This document shows positions 1 through 10,598 of a stretch of 64,000 bases of DNA, piece by piece (positions within the stretch are counted from its first letter, which is position 1; every line of letters starts with the position of its first letter). Position numbers and translations under genes: made by a program. A model generated the notes under the pieces. That model was not told the DNA's origin. It made no database searches and was given only the letters and a program-made list of their open reading frames with translations. The stretch is from Gymnorhina tibicen (lineage: Eukaryota; Chordata; Aves; Passeriformes; Artamidae): NCBI GenBank assembly GCA_013399875.1, contig VXAZ01000587.1, positions 604,617 through 668,616 on the forward strand, given 5' to 3'.

Positions 1-3000
1 AGCTCCCCCAGGCAGGCGTAGCCCTGTTGGTGTATGTTAACTTGTGGAGCTGCTGCCTGGGCCTGAGCCCAGAGGTTTGAGTTTTCCCCCACAGAGCTTA
101 TGCAATCATTTTTGTTCATGAGAGTGAGAGGAAAGTGAGTGTAAACTGCTACTGTCTGGCTTCACACATATTTTTCAGCTGGTAAATGCCTAAGAATAGA
201 CAAGGTGATGAAGATTCAGGAGGTAAATTCAGGAGTTGTAAACACTTTTAATTGTGTTTTGTGGCACCCCAGTCATACTGTGCCAGTTGAGCACTGATCT
301 GGATGCTGATACGTGAGACCTGAAGAATCTTGCTGCAGTGGTTCAAGGCTTCACGCCCTGCTTTCTTCTCCTCACCTCCCCAAAGGCTACACTTACCAAA
401 AAAGTCAACAGAAGCTGTAAGACAGGTATAACTCAGCTGCTTCTGTTATCTGCATCTTTGCTAAAACCCATCAGCAGCAGCTGAGGGTGAAAACCTGGGA
501 TTTGTGACAAGGCACAGGCTGAGGGATAGGCATAGATTTCTCCGCTGGTTGAAACCTGAGGGCTGGAGAGTTCTCTGTCTGGCACTGCAGTGGAATCTGG
601 TATATTTAGCTCAGATTAATCACTGTGGCAGAGAAAGTCATCCTTGGTGCTGTGAGCTCGGTTTTGAGAGGACATGCATATATTTCCATTTGAATTAAAT
701 CTCCTTCTGTTATAACTGAAAAAATTAGCAGCGTACTAATGTGAAGCAAAAGCACTTTCATGTTAGTGAAGGTTTGTGTTCTCCTGACACCAAAGTGTTG
801 GTTGAACCAACAACCTCTTGAAAAATCAAGAATGCACTTGCAGAGACAGGCTTTCTGTTCGTTTGGAGCATGCATAACCCTTAACTGAATCTAGTCTATC
901 AATACCTGCCTTGAAATACCTGATTTTCAGAAGCTGACTCTTCTTGGTTCTCTATGTAATATGTATTTAAGCAACAGAAATAAAAGTGGTACAGTAACAC
1001 AGCATACATACATTTATTTTATGCTAAGAAGCATATATAAAATGCTAGTGGAAGTAATTCTGATTTCTAAGCAAGTTGGAGTATTTAACCACTAAGATGC
1101 ATATAAAGTGTATTTTGTGATCAGGTGGGGATTACATCTGAGCAAAACTGAGTTGGAATTCTTTTAATATTGCTGAAAACTATGACTTGTTGGATTTTGG
1201 TCAAAATGGAAGTAGTTTTCTAAGATAAAATTGTAATCAAGATTTCAGCCATTTTATGTCAAGATCTCACCAGACTACTTTCTCTACTTCTTTTTTTTTT
1301 GGTTGGATTTACCCACTGAAAAGAAGAGGAAATAGGCATTTTCTGGGTTTAGAGCACACATGGAATATGATAGGATCAGACATCTTAGGATTCAGGTTCC
1401 GGGAAGGCTTTTCTAGTAACTAAGAGACCCTTTGAAGTCTTTAACATGAGATTCCAAAGGCAACAGAGCATGGAAAGTCCTAAAGCATCATCCAGTCATA
1501 GTTATAAATCCTCTTGGATAGAGGCAAAACAAACTCTGATTTTTGCTGCCTTTTTTTCTGAACAAAATTAAGGCAAATCTGGCAAAATTCTGAAACACAA
1601 AATGAAATGAAGGAAGGTCTAAACAGTGATAAGGAGAGGTTTACTTTTCTATCAAAGATACAGAGTTAGCAAAATCGCCTTGTTGTGTCCAAGATTTGTT
1701 CTGTCAATCTCACATTTTACTATCATGAATTCAAAAATTGTGTTTTGGGTGCCCACTTAGATTCTTTTCCTTGAAGATGCAAAATTTATTTTTTGTTAAA
1801 AAGGGTTAGGCTTTGTCAAGTTATAGTAAGTTTTTGTCAAAGAGGAATTTTTTTATGAATAATGACAGATTCTTCTGGGTGACCTAACCTCTTGGCTGCT
1901 GCCTAATTCTTGCTTTAGTTTTTCAGTGGGTGACTCTCAGTTCTCACTCTGCCATTTAGTTTTCAGATTGAAAGCAAAGCTGTCAGGTGCAAAGTGATTT
2001 CCCCTGCTTAGTGGAGATCACTGTCCTCTGATTTGATTAGTTCACTCTTGAGTTATCACCTTTATGTCCACCAGAAGGCTCTACTGCTTTCTGAAATGTG
2101 CACAGAACCATATTCTTTGGGTACCTAACAAGGTCAGCACTGTTGTAAACAGGAATTGGCAATTTGCTTGCACTGAGACAGCACACATGGATTTCTTTAA
2201 CTAAGCACTTGAATTCTAATGTGTTTTGAAGCAAGTGAATGATAAATACGATTATTTACAATTGGTGAGGATTTGGTTCAGCATTTAGTTATGTCACGAA
2301 ATTTGAATCCACACACATTTAATACAGTGGCTGTTAACTTAAAACTTAGAAATTTTAACACTTTCACTATTTGTGCTGTTACTTTCAGTATGTCTGTGTA
2401 TACACAATTTTTTTCTGTAGCCGGAGAAGTTTGAAACACAAAGACCCTAATTCCTCACCCTGTTGGCATTCTTATAGTCCCAACTGATAAGAGAGCCTCT
2501 GTGAATTTTGACACTTGCCAAAGTTGTGATGAAGTTATCCTTCTACTGACATTTCTCGATGTGAAAATTGTTCTTCACAATACTCATGCTTCACACCTCA
2601 TGGGCTGAAAAGAAGTAGTTCATTTGATCTACGAAACTGTCAGGGCAGCTTCCTTTATGATAATAAATATATGATGATAATAAATATATTATATTTTTTC
2701 TTACTTTATTTTAGTAGCAAATTCAAAAGGGAAAAGAATTCCTTTTATTTATTATGTAAGTGGAAAATCAGGATAAAATGAGGAGAAACCTCTTGGAGCA
2801 AAACTTTTCATGTCCATTGATTAGTTTGCAGCAGTTCTGGCATTCCATCCTAAGAAACAGGTTTGATTTACCTTTTACTAACTTTCACAACTGGAAATCA
2901 TGGAACAAGAGTATTTGAACACAAAAATACATCCTTTTCATGGGTATGGTACTAAAATTATGCTTTTCAGACACCCTGGATAAAGCCTGTTTAGTCTTCC

Positions 3001-5345
3001 AGTGTTAAAATTTTTGCTTAGGGAAGGTGTACTAGTCCAGGTGGGGATTATGTTTCCTGTTTGTTTGTTTGTTTTGCTTTTTGCCACCTCATATCATATT
3101 GTTTTCTTTATAATTTTAGTAGAGAGCCATAAACACACCTTCAGAAAGGCTGTTTACATCTTTTGTTGAACAAAGGTTATGACAGAAAGTGTTTCTATAA
3201 TAATACTTATTTTTTTAGTTTCTCAGAAAATCCAGGTTATCAGTGTTCACATTTTTCATGTCCTCTTTGTCTATATTTGCCTATTCTGCTTGTCCAACAA
3301 AAGCATTTGGATGTTATTCCCTAATATGCAATAGATAAATTAGAGTATTAGACCTAAGATGGTGGGAACTTCCTACATACCTCAGCCAAATTTAAAGACA
3401 GTTCATCACAGTGCACATCAGTTACCAAGATAACCATTACAATTTCGTTTGGTTTTTCTCCTCATATTCATTGCATTTACCAGAAAAAGGATTATTTTTT
3501 TTCCCCCACTGCACTACAAACATAAGGGTTTAGTAGCTCAAATTTGCCTTTCTGTAATTTGTAATAGTTAGCTACCATCACTAAATTATCATAAAGTGTT
3601 CAGAAAGCTGCAAGAGACTCCACCACTGGCACAAGAGGATGTGGTGTTCTCTAATGGGCTCACTACAGCATGTTTAAAGGTGTCATTAACGTGCTGGAGC
3701 AGAATGAGATCCTTCAGAGAACTGAGAACCTCTGCTTGAATTTGAAGTAATGCTAAATTGCTAACAAAGTTTTTGCTTAAGCATCACGGAACTAAAAAGC
3801 AGCTGTGTATAATTAATCAGCTCGAGATGCTGTCATAATGTGTTTGCAAATAATAACAGGAAAAAAATGGGTGCTGTGAATATTCCCTTATCTGCATTAA
3901 TATAGAAGAATCAGTTTCAACAGTCAGTAACATTTTTTCCAATGATTTTTATGGGAACAATAGTTCCCTTCAAAACTAGCGCTATGGATCTCTATTGTAG
4001 CAATGCTCTCCTGAAACTCAAAGGGAGTCTTCTTGAATATGGACCAAATAATTTAGTTGGCTGCTGGCCATGTGTTGTCTTTCAGAGGAATATGGTTATT
4101 CACTATGTAATAGTGTAGGAAGAAAGGAGACATATGGAAACAAATTTTAAAAGAAACAGTAACATTAGTCAGTGCAGTTTTAGCCACACAAGTTGCCAAG
4201 CACTTAATGCAGTCATGAAGTAAAGAAATAAATTATGAAGCCCACTAGCCAGGCGTGTAGCATGCGAAAGTGCAGTTCTGAGAGAAAACAAGCACTCAGC
4301 TTCAGCTGAAGGCTGAAACACACTAACGGTTCTTGAAGTTTGATTTATGGATTTCTTTTGCTGCTGCTGTTATAAAAAGCACACTATTATATACAACAGA
4401 TTAAAACTATTTTTAACAGCATTCTTGGAAATATATTTGTCCTTTTATTTGTCTCTAAACACTAGACCAGCATGTCTCTGACCCCTTTTCCTTATAATTT
4501 TGTTTTGAAATAAGTAATATAATCCTATGTATTTTCCTGTTGCATGTTAGTAATGTCTTTTCAAGCAGACGTCATGTTTCTCTAAATAAACAATACATTT
4601 GTAACAACACAAAAGACAAAGTGGCAAAAATAGTGACTGTAAAAATGGATGCCTGCAAGTATAAATAAAAGATTATGTAGCTATTTGTGTGGAAAATACA
4701 TATTAGTACAACAATTCTTTTTCCAGTTCAGAATTTGTATTTGGTACAACTTCGTAAAATATTATACGTCCATTCTCTCTAGATGAGTCATGGTTTTGGA
4801 AGAAAGGGGGAGAATATTTTTTCAGCATCATGATCATTGCAATAATGAACTGCAGAAACTATAATAGATTTTGTTCCTGGCTTGGCAAACTATCTAAAAG
4901 ATTTTGCAAGACAGTTTACATAATTCTTTCCATTGAACTTTCTAGTATTGCTGTGTTTCAATTGTTAACTCAAACACACCAAACTTTTTAGGTAGTTTGT
5001 GCACTATATGAATGTGGTTTAATGTTTCAGGAGTATTTTATGAGCAGAGTTGGTGGTTATACATTTTCGTACTTACAACCTTAGTTCACTTGTTAAAATA
5101 GGCTCTCTGTTTGCTAATAGTTCCCAGCTGTAACTAATACATTAGCAGATCTACAGTGTAGTATTTAAAATGACGCATTTCAAAATCAATAGCAAATGTC
5201 CTGCTGTACGATTAATTGGAAAACTTGTTGTACACAATGGTCAGTACGTGATACAAAACTCTTTTGAAGTTATGGTAAATCAAGGAATAGGAAACAACGA
5301 TGCGTAGATTTCTAAAAACTTAGGAAAAGCAAAAATATTACTTAC
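1..5345. other. FGF7 intron (gene-poor AT-rich stretch)
   Basis: This lies downstream of the FGF7 first coding exon on the minus strand, so it should be FGF7 intron sequence. I looked on the minus strand for the short middle exon and the last exon of FGF7 and did not see them. On the plus strand there are three weak exon-like pieces (1927-1986, 3669-3745, 5031-5068), treated under findings. Otherwise I see only AT-rich unique-looking sequence, a T run near 1291-1303, a GTTT microsatellite at 3059-3077 and a near-duplicate AT-rich unit around 2655-2690. Confidence 0.6.
3059..3077. repeat. (GTTT)n microsatellite
   Basis: About four units of GTTT in an AT-rich intron. A second tract of the same type occurs at 13521-13540. 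Confidence 0.8.
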
Positions 5346-5631
5346 TGTAGTTGTTGTTTGCTTCTCTTGTCCCTTTCACTTTGCCTCGCTTATCAATCCT
5401 CATATACCACTGAGTTCGACAGAAAAGTCTTCTCACTCTTACATCCCCCCCTTCCATATAATCATAGCTTCTGGTATGTCGCTCAGGGCTGGAACAGTTC
5501 ACATTTGTAGCCATTTGCTCTGGAGTCATGTCATTGCAAGCTAAAGATATAGTGCCCATTAGAAAGATAATGTAAAAGTATGATCTGTAGAGCAAAATTG
5601 GCAGGATCCATGTCAGTATCCATTTGTGCAT
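5346..5631 (-). CDS. FGF7: FGF7 (keratinocyte growth factor), first coding exon
   Basis: Seen: the ATG is at 5631-5629 with A at -3. There are 95 codons plus one base, then a consensus donor (TACA|GTAAGT) at 5346/5345. Residues 1-31 are a hydrophobic signal peptide starting MHKWILTW. The mature part begins CNDMTPEQ and has an N-glycosylation sequon NCS at residue 45. The start of the FGF core follows ([12 protein letters not shown], then [11 protein letters not shown]). This is the recognisable FGF7 amino terminus. Family knowledge: FGF7 is a secreted mesenchymal factor that binds heparan sulfate and signals through the FGFR2b isoform of epithelial cells; the full protein is about 194 residues in three coding exons. 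Only the first is in this window. Odd: the exon ends TREANNNY, which seems divergent from the mammalian form I remember. Inference: a non-coding 5' exon should lie at higher coordinates but could not be placed. Confidence 0.96.
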
Positions 5632-5770
5632 TATAGTGCAGTGTTCTGGGTGTTCATGAACAACATAATGAAAATTAAATCTCAAGTAGACTGTTGCTCT
5701 TAGGTCACCGACCTGCCTTCTGTCTTTACGAGTTACAGATTCATTTAAATGAGATTGCTCCCTCTTCTAG
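5632..5770 (-). other. FGF7: Probable FGF7 5' UTR / flanking sequence
   Basis: This is the minus-strand sequence directly upstream of the FGF7 ATG. I could not fix the splice acceptor that would join it to a 5' non-coding exon. The frame stays open upstream, but no in-frame ATG precedes the MHKW start within 60 bases, so that start is preferred. The opposite strand begins a candidate exon at 5771. Confidence 0.4.
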
Positions 5771-5834
5771 AATTCTGATCGTTATTCCTTAATAGTTAAT
5801 GGCGAAATAGAAGAGCTTCTTAAATATCTCTTCA
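5771..5834 (+). CDS. Candidate FAM227B exon (phase 0 to 1)
   Basis: Seen: a strong pyrimidine tract and acceptor (CTCCCTCTTCTAG) at 5758-5770 is followed by 21 open codons plus one base, containing NGEIEELLKYLF. The proposed donor, CTTCA|GTCAGA, is weak, and the frame reaches a stop shortly after it. Inference: this is the first of a series of plus-strand exons antisense to FGF7. FAM227B occupies that position in mammals. Its FWWh domain (unknown function) has a helical stretch before the FWW signature, and this peptide could be part of it. I cannot align it to the real protein. It lies 140 bases from the FGF7 start codon on the opposite strand. Confidence 0.3.
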
Positions 5835-6140
5835 GTCAGAATATCCTTTAAAGACACAAGTTATAAAAACCTTTGTTGTCGTGACCTTCTTTACTACTTG
5901 AATTTGCTGCTTGCACTGAAAGTAAAAGATCTGTGAGAAAAGGTGCATGTGTAAGTCGTTATGCTCAATTGTTACAAACGTGCAAGGATACATTATGCTA
6001 CTGAAAAGTACTACACGTAAATACATGGCATGCTGAGCTCATTTTTAAAATATGCTAATGCATATACGATAGGTATCTCTCATACAACTTTTTACATAAA
6101 CAGACATTTACACTGATTGTAAACACAGTTCTGTCTTCAG

Positions 6141-6197
6141 TTTTAAGTCCTTCCAGAAACCTCCTATTGATTCATTTCAGCTGCATTCTCACGCATG
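6141..6197 (+). CDS. Candidate FAM227B exon (phase 1 to 1)
   Basis: Seen: acceptor TTCTGTCTTCAG at 6129-6140 and donor CATG|GTAAAA, with an open frame of 2 + 54 + 1 bases. In the frame set by the preceding candidate it reads LSPSRNLLLIHFSCILTH. A second frame is also open, so the reading is not unique. Inference: the spacing of small, serine and leucine residues resembles what I remember of the FWWh core. However, the two tryptophans that name the domain would be Ser-Cys here, so either the assignment is wrong or the domain is degenerate. Confidence 0.3.
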
Positions 6198-6529
6198 GTA
6201 AAATTCTCCTGATTACTTCATACCTATATATTTACTATTAGCACGATCTAGCATACAACTTTTCTCTAGTTCAGGTTTCAAAACAGACCTCATGGCTTTA
6301 GCCCTGTATTTTTATTCCTATCCTTTTCAGATTGTTAGTAGAAATAGTTTTCTTACTTCTTTTTTTAGCATCTAGCGTATAGAAATAAAGATAAGTTATT
6401 AGCTATTAGAAACTGTGGAATGATCTTGTAAAGGACAGATAACTTACTTGTTCCTGTTGATAAGAGCTGGATATCCAAGTACTCCATTTCTGTTGTCTCC
6501 TTTTTGCAACATGAGACACTCTACTGTAG

Positions 6530-6604
6530 CTACAAACTTCCTCAGCTCAGAAAGACTCCTCCAGAATTATAATTGTTTCCATAAATCAACACGCTGGAGA
6601 GATG
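6530..6604 (+). CDS. Candidate FAM227B exon (phase 1 to 1)
   Basis: Seen: acceptor CTCTACTGTAG ending at 6529, 24 open codons flanked by 2 and 1 bases, and donor GATG|GTGTGT at the edge of a GT-rich microsatellite. The peptide includes SSERLLQNYNCFHKSTRWRD. The frame agrees with the previous candidate. Inference: it may be the segment after the FWWh signature. The donor lies in simple repeat sequence and could be fortuitous. No homology can be shown by eye. Confidence 0.25.
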
Positions 6605-6643
6605 GTGTGTATGTGCTTATGCGTGCGCGTGCATGTGTGTGTT
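6604..6643. repeat. GT/GC-rich imperfect dinucleotide tract
   Basis: Alternating purine-pyrimidine run (TGTGTATGTGC, GCGTGCGCGTGCATGTGTGTG). Such tracts can adopt Z-DNA. It abuts the proposed donor of the 6530-6604 candidate exon. Confidence 0.75.
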
Positions 6644-8060
6644 GAGCCTGTTGTTCAGTCCTTTTCGATAAATACCTTTGCTGACCTCACTTGGAAGCAA
6701 TTAGAATTTAACCAGTCAGCTGTCAGTTGAATGCACGAACAAAAGTAAAAGGAGACTTGCATTGTATCGTGTCCAATGGTCATCAGAGGGAGCTATGTAC
6801 ATAGTTTATGCTTTAAATCTCCAAGAACCTTCTTTCTAAAAACGTATATTTTGTGCTGCATGGATAGAATTGCTTCACGTGCTAGTTAGTGTTTCTGTGC
6901 TCTGGTTTAGGTCAGTATTTTTGTCCTTAAAAAATTCCTCCTCCTCTGTTTCGTACTCACATGCTTATCTCAGTTTGCTTTCAAATCTCTTCTGCAGTTT
7001 GGTGGATTCAGAGTCTGCTTAGTGCCTTTCTGAGGGAAATGTGAAATGTGGGTCTGTTACATACCGTGGGGAAGGGTGTGCTGTAGCCATTAGAGATGTT
7101 GAGGTGTATTTTTGTATCATGGATTTGAAAAGAGGGACTACTGCGCTGAGATTTTATTTGATCAGCCACTAGGTGAAAATGAGAACATGTATTTGGATGT
7201 TTCAAAGTCTGATATTCAAACACAACCTTTATCAGCTTGAAGGAAAAATAGCTACTAGGGAGCAGCCTTCCTTAGCATGTGTAGTTAGTTCTGGAAACTC
7301 ACAAAGGGAGAATGAAAACTGGCAGCAATGTAAGAAAATCCCTAATACCGCACCGCACACCAAGCAACGGGCTCAAAATCTAGAGAATAAAAAAAAAAGA
7401 GTGGATACACCTGGTTTTCTGCTTTTGTGTACGTCTTTCCCTGTCTTGCCTGGGACATGTTCCATTTCACACCTAAGTTCTGTTGAGTTTCTGGTGAGTG
7501 TATTTGTAAAACATACTGAAGCAAAGTTTTCAGTAGCTGCTTATCGTGTTTAACTGCCACACTGTTGATGTGAGTGCACCTCAGTCCCTTTAGTAAGTAA
7601 TAGCAACAGGGAAAGTTTGGACTCAATCCACTTATTAAGAATAGTTTACTTACGTTTAATAGTTTATACTTGATAATATAATGCAGTTTATCATTCCATG
7701 CTTTTATCCCATCCCCACTCCTTTCCTCCCTCTAGAATATTAAAAATTAAGGGTAGAGACAGTTAAAAATCCCAGGGAGTACGTATGTGCCACCTTGTGG
7801 TGAGGGGGACAGAAGTAAACCAGGGTGTTTCACTGGACTGATCCAAAATGAGCACAAAGGTGCACCAGGCAAACTTGTAGTACTCAGCCTTTCCTATACA
7901 CGAAGAGAATGAGTAATTTCCTTCCTTAACATCAGCAGCCTCCTTGTCAGCACTCACATGGATTAATCCCATTTGTCACTCGCTTTCCATTCTTTTTTTT
8001 AACCATTTTCACATGTAGTCCAAAGTTGATCAATTTTTCTTGTTGTTATCTCTATTTCAG

Positions 8061-8192
8061 CGTATTGGGCTGTTTCCTGTGTTCTGTAGCTCGGCCTCAT
8101 TTTCCTACTTTAGCAAGAGACTCAGTATATGCACCTTTCTGATATGAAAGAAGTGCTGCTGAGGGCTTTCAAAGGCTGGATACCTGCAGCTG
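8061..8192 (+). pseudogene. Candidate FAM227B exon with two in-frame stops, or shorter exon 8114-8192
   Basis: Seen: a very good acceptor (ATCTCTATTTCAG) ends at 8060, and a second good one (CCTACTTTAG) at 8113. From 8114 the frame is open for 26 codons plus one base to a weak donor at 8192/8193, and reads HLSDMKEVLLRAFKGWIPAA. Starting instead at 8061, in the phase required by the previous candidate exon, the same frame begins YWAVSCVL and then meets TAG at 8087-8089 and again at 8111-8113. Inference: either the true exon starts at 8114 and an upstream exon was missed, or an ancestral exon starting at 8061 has acquired stops. The phase at 8192 fits the next candidate. The gene assignment rests on synteny only. 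Confidence 0.3.
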
Positions 8193-9966
8193 GTACACAA
8201 AGAAGTGGCTTTCATTAGGTAACTCTTGTAAACTGTGATTACAGCTATTTCCAGTTTCACTTCTGTCTTGTCAATCCATGGCCATCATTCTGACAAGAAG
8301 TGGGGACTGAAGTGACTTACTCCAGTTGTGGGTACATTTGCTGGATTTATATCAGTGTGTTCTCTGACCCATTCCACAGTCTGAATTCAGAATGATAGCA
8401 ATGAAAAAAATCCGTGGTATTCAAAAGGCTTATCTCTTGTGTATTATAAAGAAAGCAATCAAGGATAAAAGGTAATCTGTGTTTTACTCAGCAAAATAGG
8501 ATGCAAGTAGAAATGTTTTTGTAAATATTCTGGGTCTTTCATGTGCAATAACAACCTGCACTCTCAGATCCATACAGGGTTTAATTTTTCTTTTTCCTTG
8601 CTGACTTATTGTTTCTGACAGTTAGTAACAGGAGAAAAAATACATACCTGAGGTTTCAGTTCCAGAAAGCTGGAGTTATTCGTGGTCCAGGCATGTATTT
8701 CTCTTGGCTCTGAAAAAATAAATCATTTGTTGTGAGTTTTTTTTAAGTGGTGCCTCAATTCAGATCTCTGTAAACTTTTGTAGTTAAGAATAAATGAAAA
8801 GTGGCTTAAATAAGGCATTAGCTCTAATTTTAGTTGGTGAACAACGCAGTTACGCTTTAATTATTGCTCCTAACATTTGTATCCTCGTATTTTGTATTTA
8901 TAGAATAATATCTTTCCACTGTGCTTTAGCTGCCGTTTTCCTTAATTACACATTTTTGTGTCTTGCTATGCAACACGAACAACTCTGTATTTTTTAATGG
9001 AAGGATGCCATCTCGCTGTGCATGTGCACGTCAGGCTTCTCTGCACGTATCTCCCAGCCTCTGAATGGCCCAAAATGCGTCTGTTTAAATCAAGCATAAC
9101 TAATATCTCTCTGAAATTGAACTGGTTTAGGTTTAGAGAAGATTTAGCTTGACTGACGGTTGGTGCTCTGTTTACCAAAGTGCATGCCCAGGTCTTTGCA
9201 TTACAATCCCAGCAAATCTTTAATAATATATAGAAATTTTCCACCTAAATTGCTTGTGATTTTCTGTTTCTTTGGTGATGTGTTAAGGTTTCAGGACCAC
9301 AGGAAACATGGAAATGAGCAAAATGCACATGCTGTAAGCTATCCTTTAATACTTAATGCATGCATTGGTTCCTCCTTCCTGTTGATAAGACAGTTTTCCA
9401 CAGCACTGATACAGTGCACACACTGAAAAGGAAAGTGGAAATGAATTGCAAGCACTTTGCTTCCAATTGTAAAAATTGTGTGTAGTTCTCTGGTTCAAAA
9501 AGAGCTTAATTAAGTTTATTCCCTTTTTCCTTACATAGGAAATTATTTTTTGTCCTTTTAGATGAAAACATGACCAATAGGACCCATGCTTTCCTCATCT
9601 CCAGGCTGGCCTGCTGCAAATTTACTGCCTGGCTTTGGCATTGGGTCATAACTGCGACTTTTAAAAAAACCTCCATTTTGTCCAGTTTGCCCTTAGGGCA
9701 ACACATCCCTGCTAAGAAACTTATCGTTCTCGCCCTCCTTGTTCCTTGATCCAGTTCAAATTTGCTTTAGAACATTGTCCAGGAGTTCCAGAGTTTAAGA
9801 CAGTAGGAAGATAAAAATCTCTGTATCAGACTTTAAACCCAAGATGTTGGGTCTTAATGCCCTGCAGCAATAGCTAAAATGGGATTGGAAGGTCCTAGGG
9901 AAAAAATACCATAGATGTGAAGGTGCTAAATCTTCTTGTGGCTAAATGCTTATCCATAGTTTCCAG

Positions 9967-10051
9967 ATCTCAGAAATCAGGATCAGATCGAGGCTGTCTT
10001 TTATTACATGCAAAAGATACAGGAAAAGTGCTACAGTCTGAGCAGATCTTG
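9967..10051 (+). CDS. Candidate FAM227B exon (phase 1 to 2)
   Basis: Seen: acceptor ATAGTTTCCAG ending at 9966, then 2 bases, 27 open codons and 2 bases, ending TCTTG|GTCAGC, a weak donor. The peptide contains NQDQIEAVFYYMQKIQEK, a charged amphipathic stretch of ordinary protein composition. The incoming phase matches the 8192 donor (forming an Asp codon) and the outgoing phase matches the next exon (forming a Trp codon). Inference: part of the same plus-strand gene as its neighbours. Confidence 0.35.
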
Positions 10052-10437
10052 GTCAGCGTTGCAGTATCTGAGAAACACTGCAACGTGCACGGAAAATAAA
10101 CTGCTATAACGAGGCAGTAAAAACGAGACAAGGAATACTGCACTTCAGTTTGGATTTATCTTTTCAGGTTGTAAGGCTAAGATTAAAAACTGTAACTATG
10201 AATCCTTTGTCTCCCTGACTATAAGAATGTCTTTTTGGTTTTGGTAACTGGTATGGGTTATTAAAATCATATTGAAAAGACAACAGTAACTTTTTCCTAG
10301 CAAATTTTCAAGACAGATCTCTGCAACATCGTTCCTTTTTTTGTTTCCTCCTATTCATCCAGATCATATTGAGATGATTTAAATCTACAGGAAAATTTGA
10401 ATGGGATACTTGGAAAAAAAAACCTCTTCAAACTATC

Positions 10438-10495
10438 AAGTTTTATGTAGTTTTACTACATAACTAAGTTTTATGTAGTTTTACTACATAACTAA
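10438..10495. repeat. 28-bp tandem duplication, each copy a palindrome
   Basis: Two copies of a 28-base unit lie head to tail. Each contains perfect 9-base inverted arms (TTATGTAGT and ACTACATAA) around a TTT loop. It ends 53 bases before the candidate exon at 10549. Confidence 0.9.
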
Positions 10496-10548
10496 TTACT
10501 TTTCTTGTAATTAATTACAGCAACTGTGTTTTATGTGGCTTATTTTAG

Positions 10549-10598
10549 GGAAAACAGAAGCTGGGAATACCTTAGCTCAGTTAGTAGTAAACTTAAAG
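10549..10598 (+). CDS. Candidate FAM227B exon (phase 2 to 1)
   Basis: Seen: a good acceptor (GTGGCTTATTTTAG) ending at 10548 and a good donor (AAAG|GTAAAT) at 10598/10599. The 50-base exon reads ENRSWEYLSSVSSKLK in the frame required by both neighbouring candidates. It takes two bases from the previous exon to form a Trp codon and donates one base to form Gly in the next. A second frame is also open. Inference: its agreement in phase on both sides is one of the better arguments for a real gene here. Confidence 0.4.

Noticed and set aside
2421..2485. Strong acceptor (TTTTTTTCTGTAG) followed by frames PEKFETQRP and RRSLKHKDPNSSP
   Set aside because: No donor before the stop codons in any frame, so it cannot be an internal exon.
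1..5300. Search for FGF7 second and third coding exons on the minus strand
   Set aside because: No sequence resembling the expected FGF core exons was seen; the following intron is long in mammals, so they are probably outside the window.
7173..7553. 126-codon plus-strand frame
   Set aside because: No family resemblance, contains a poly-lysine run from a poly(A) tract, and no splice site agrees with the neighbouring exon candidates.
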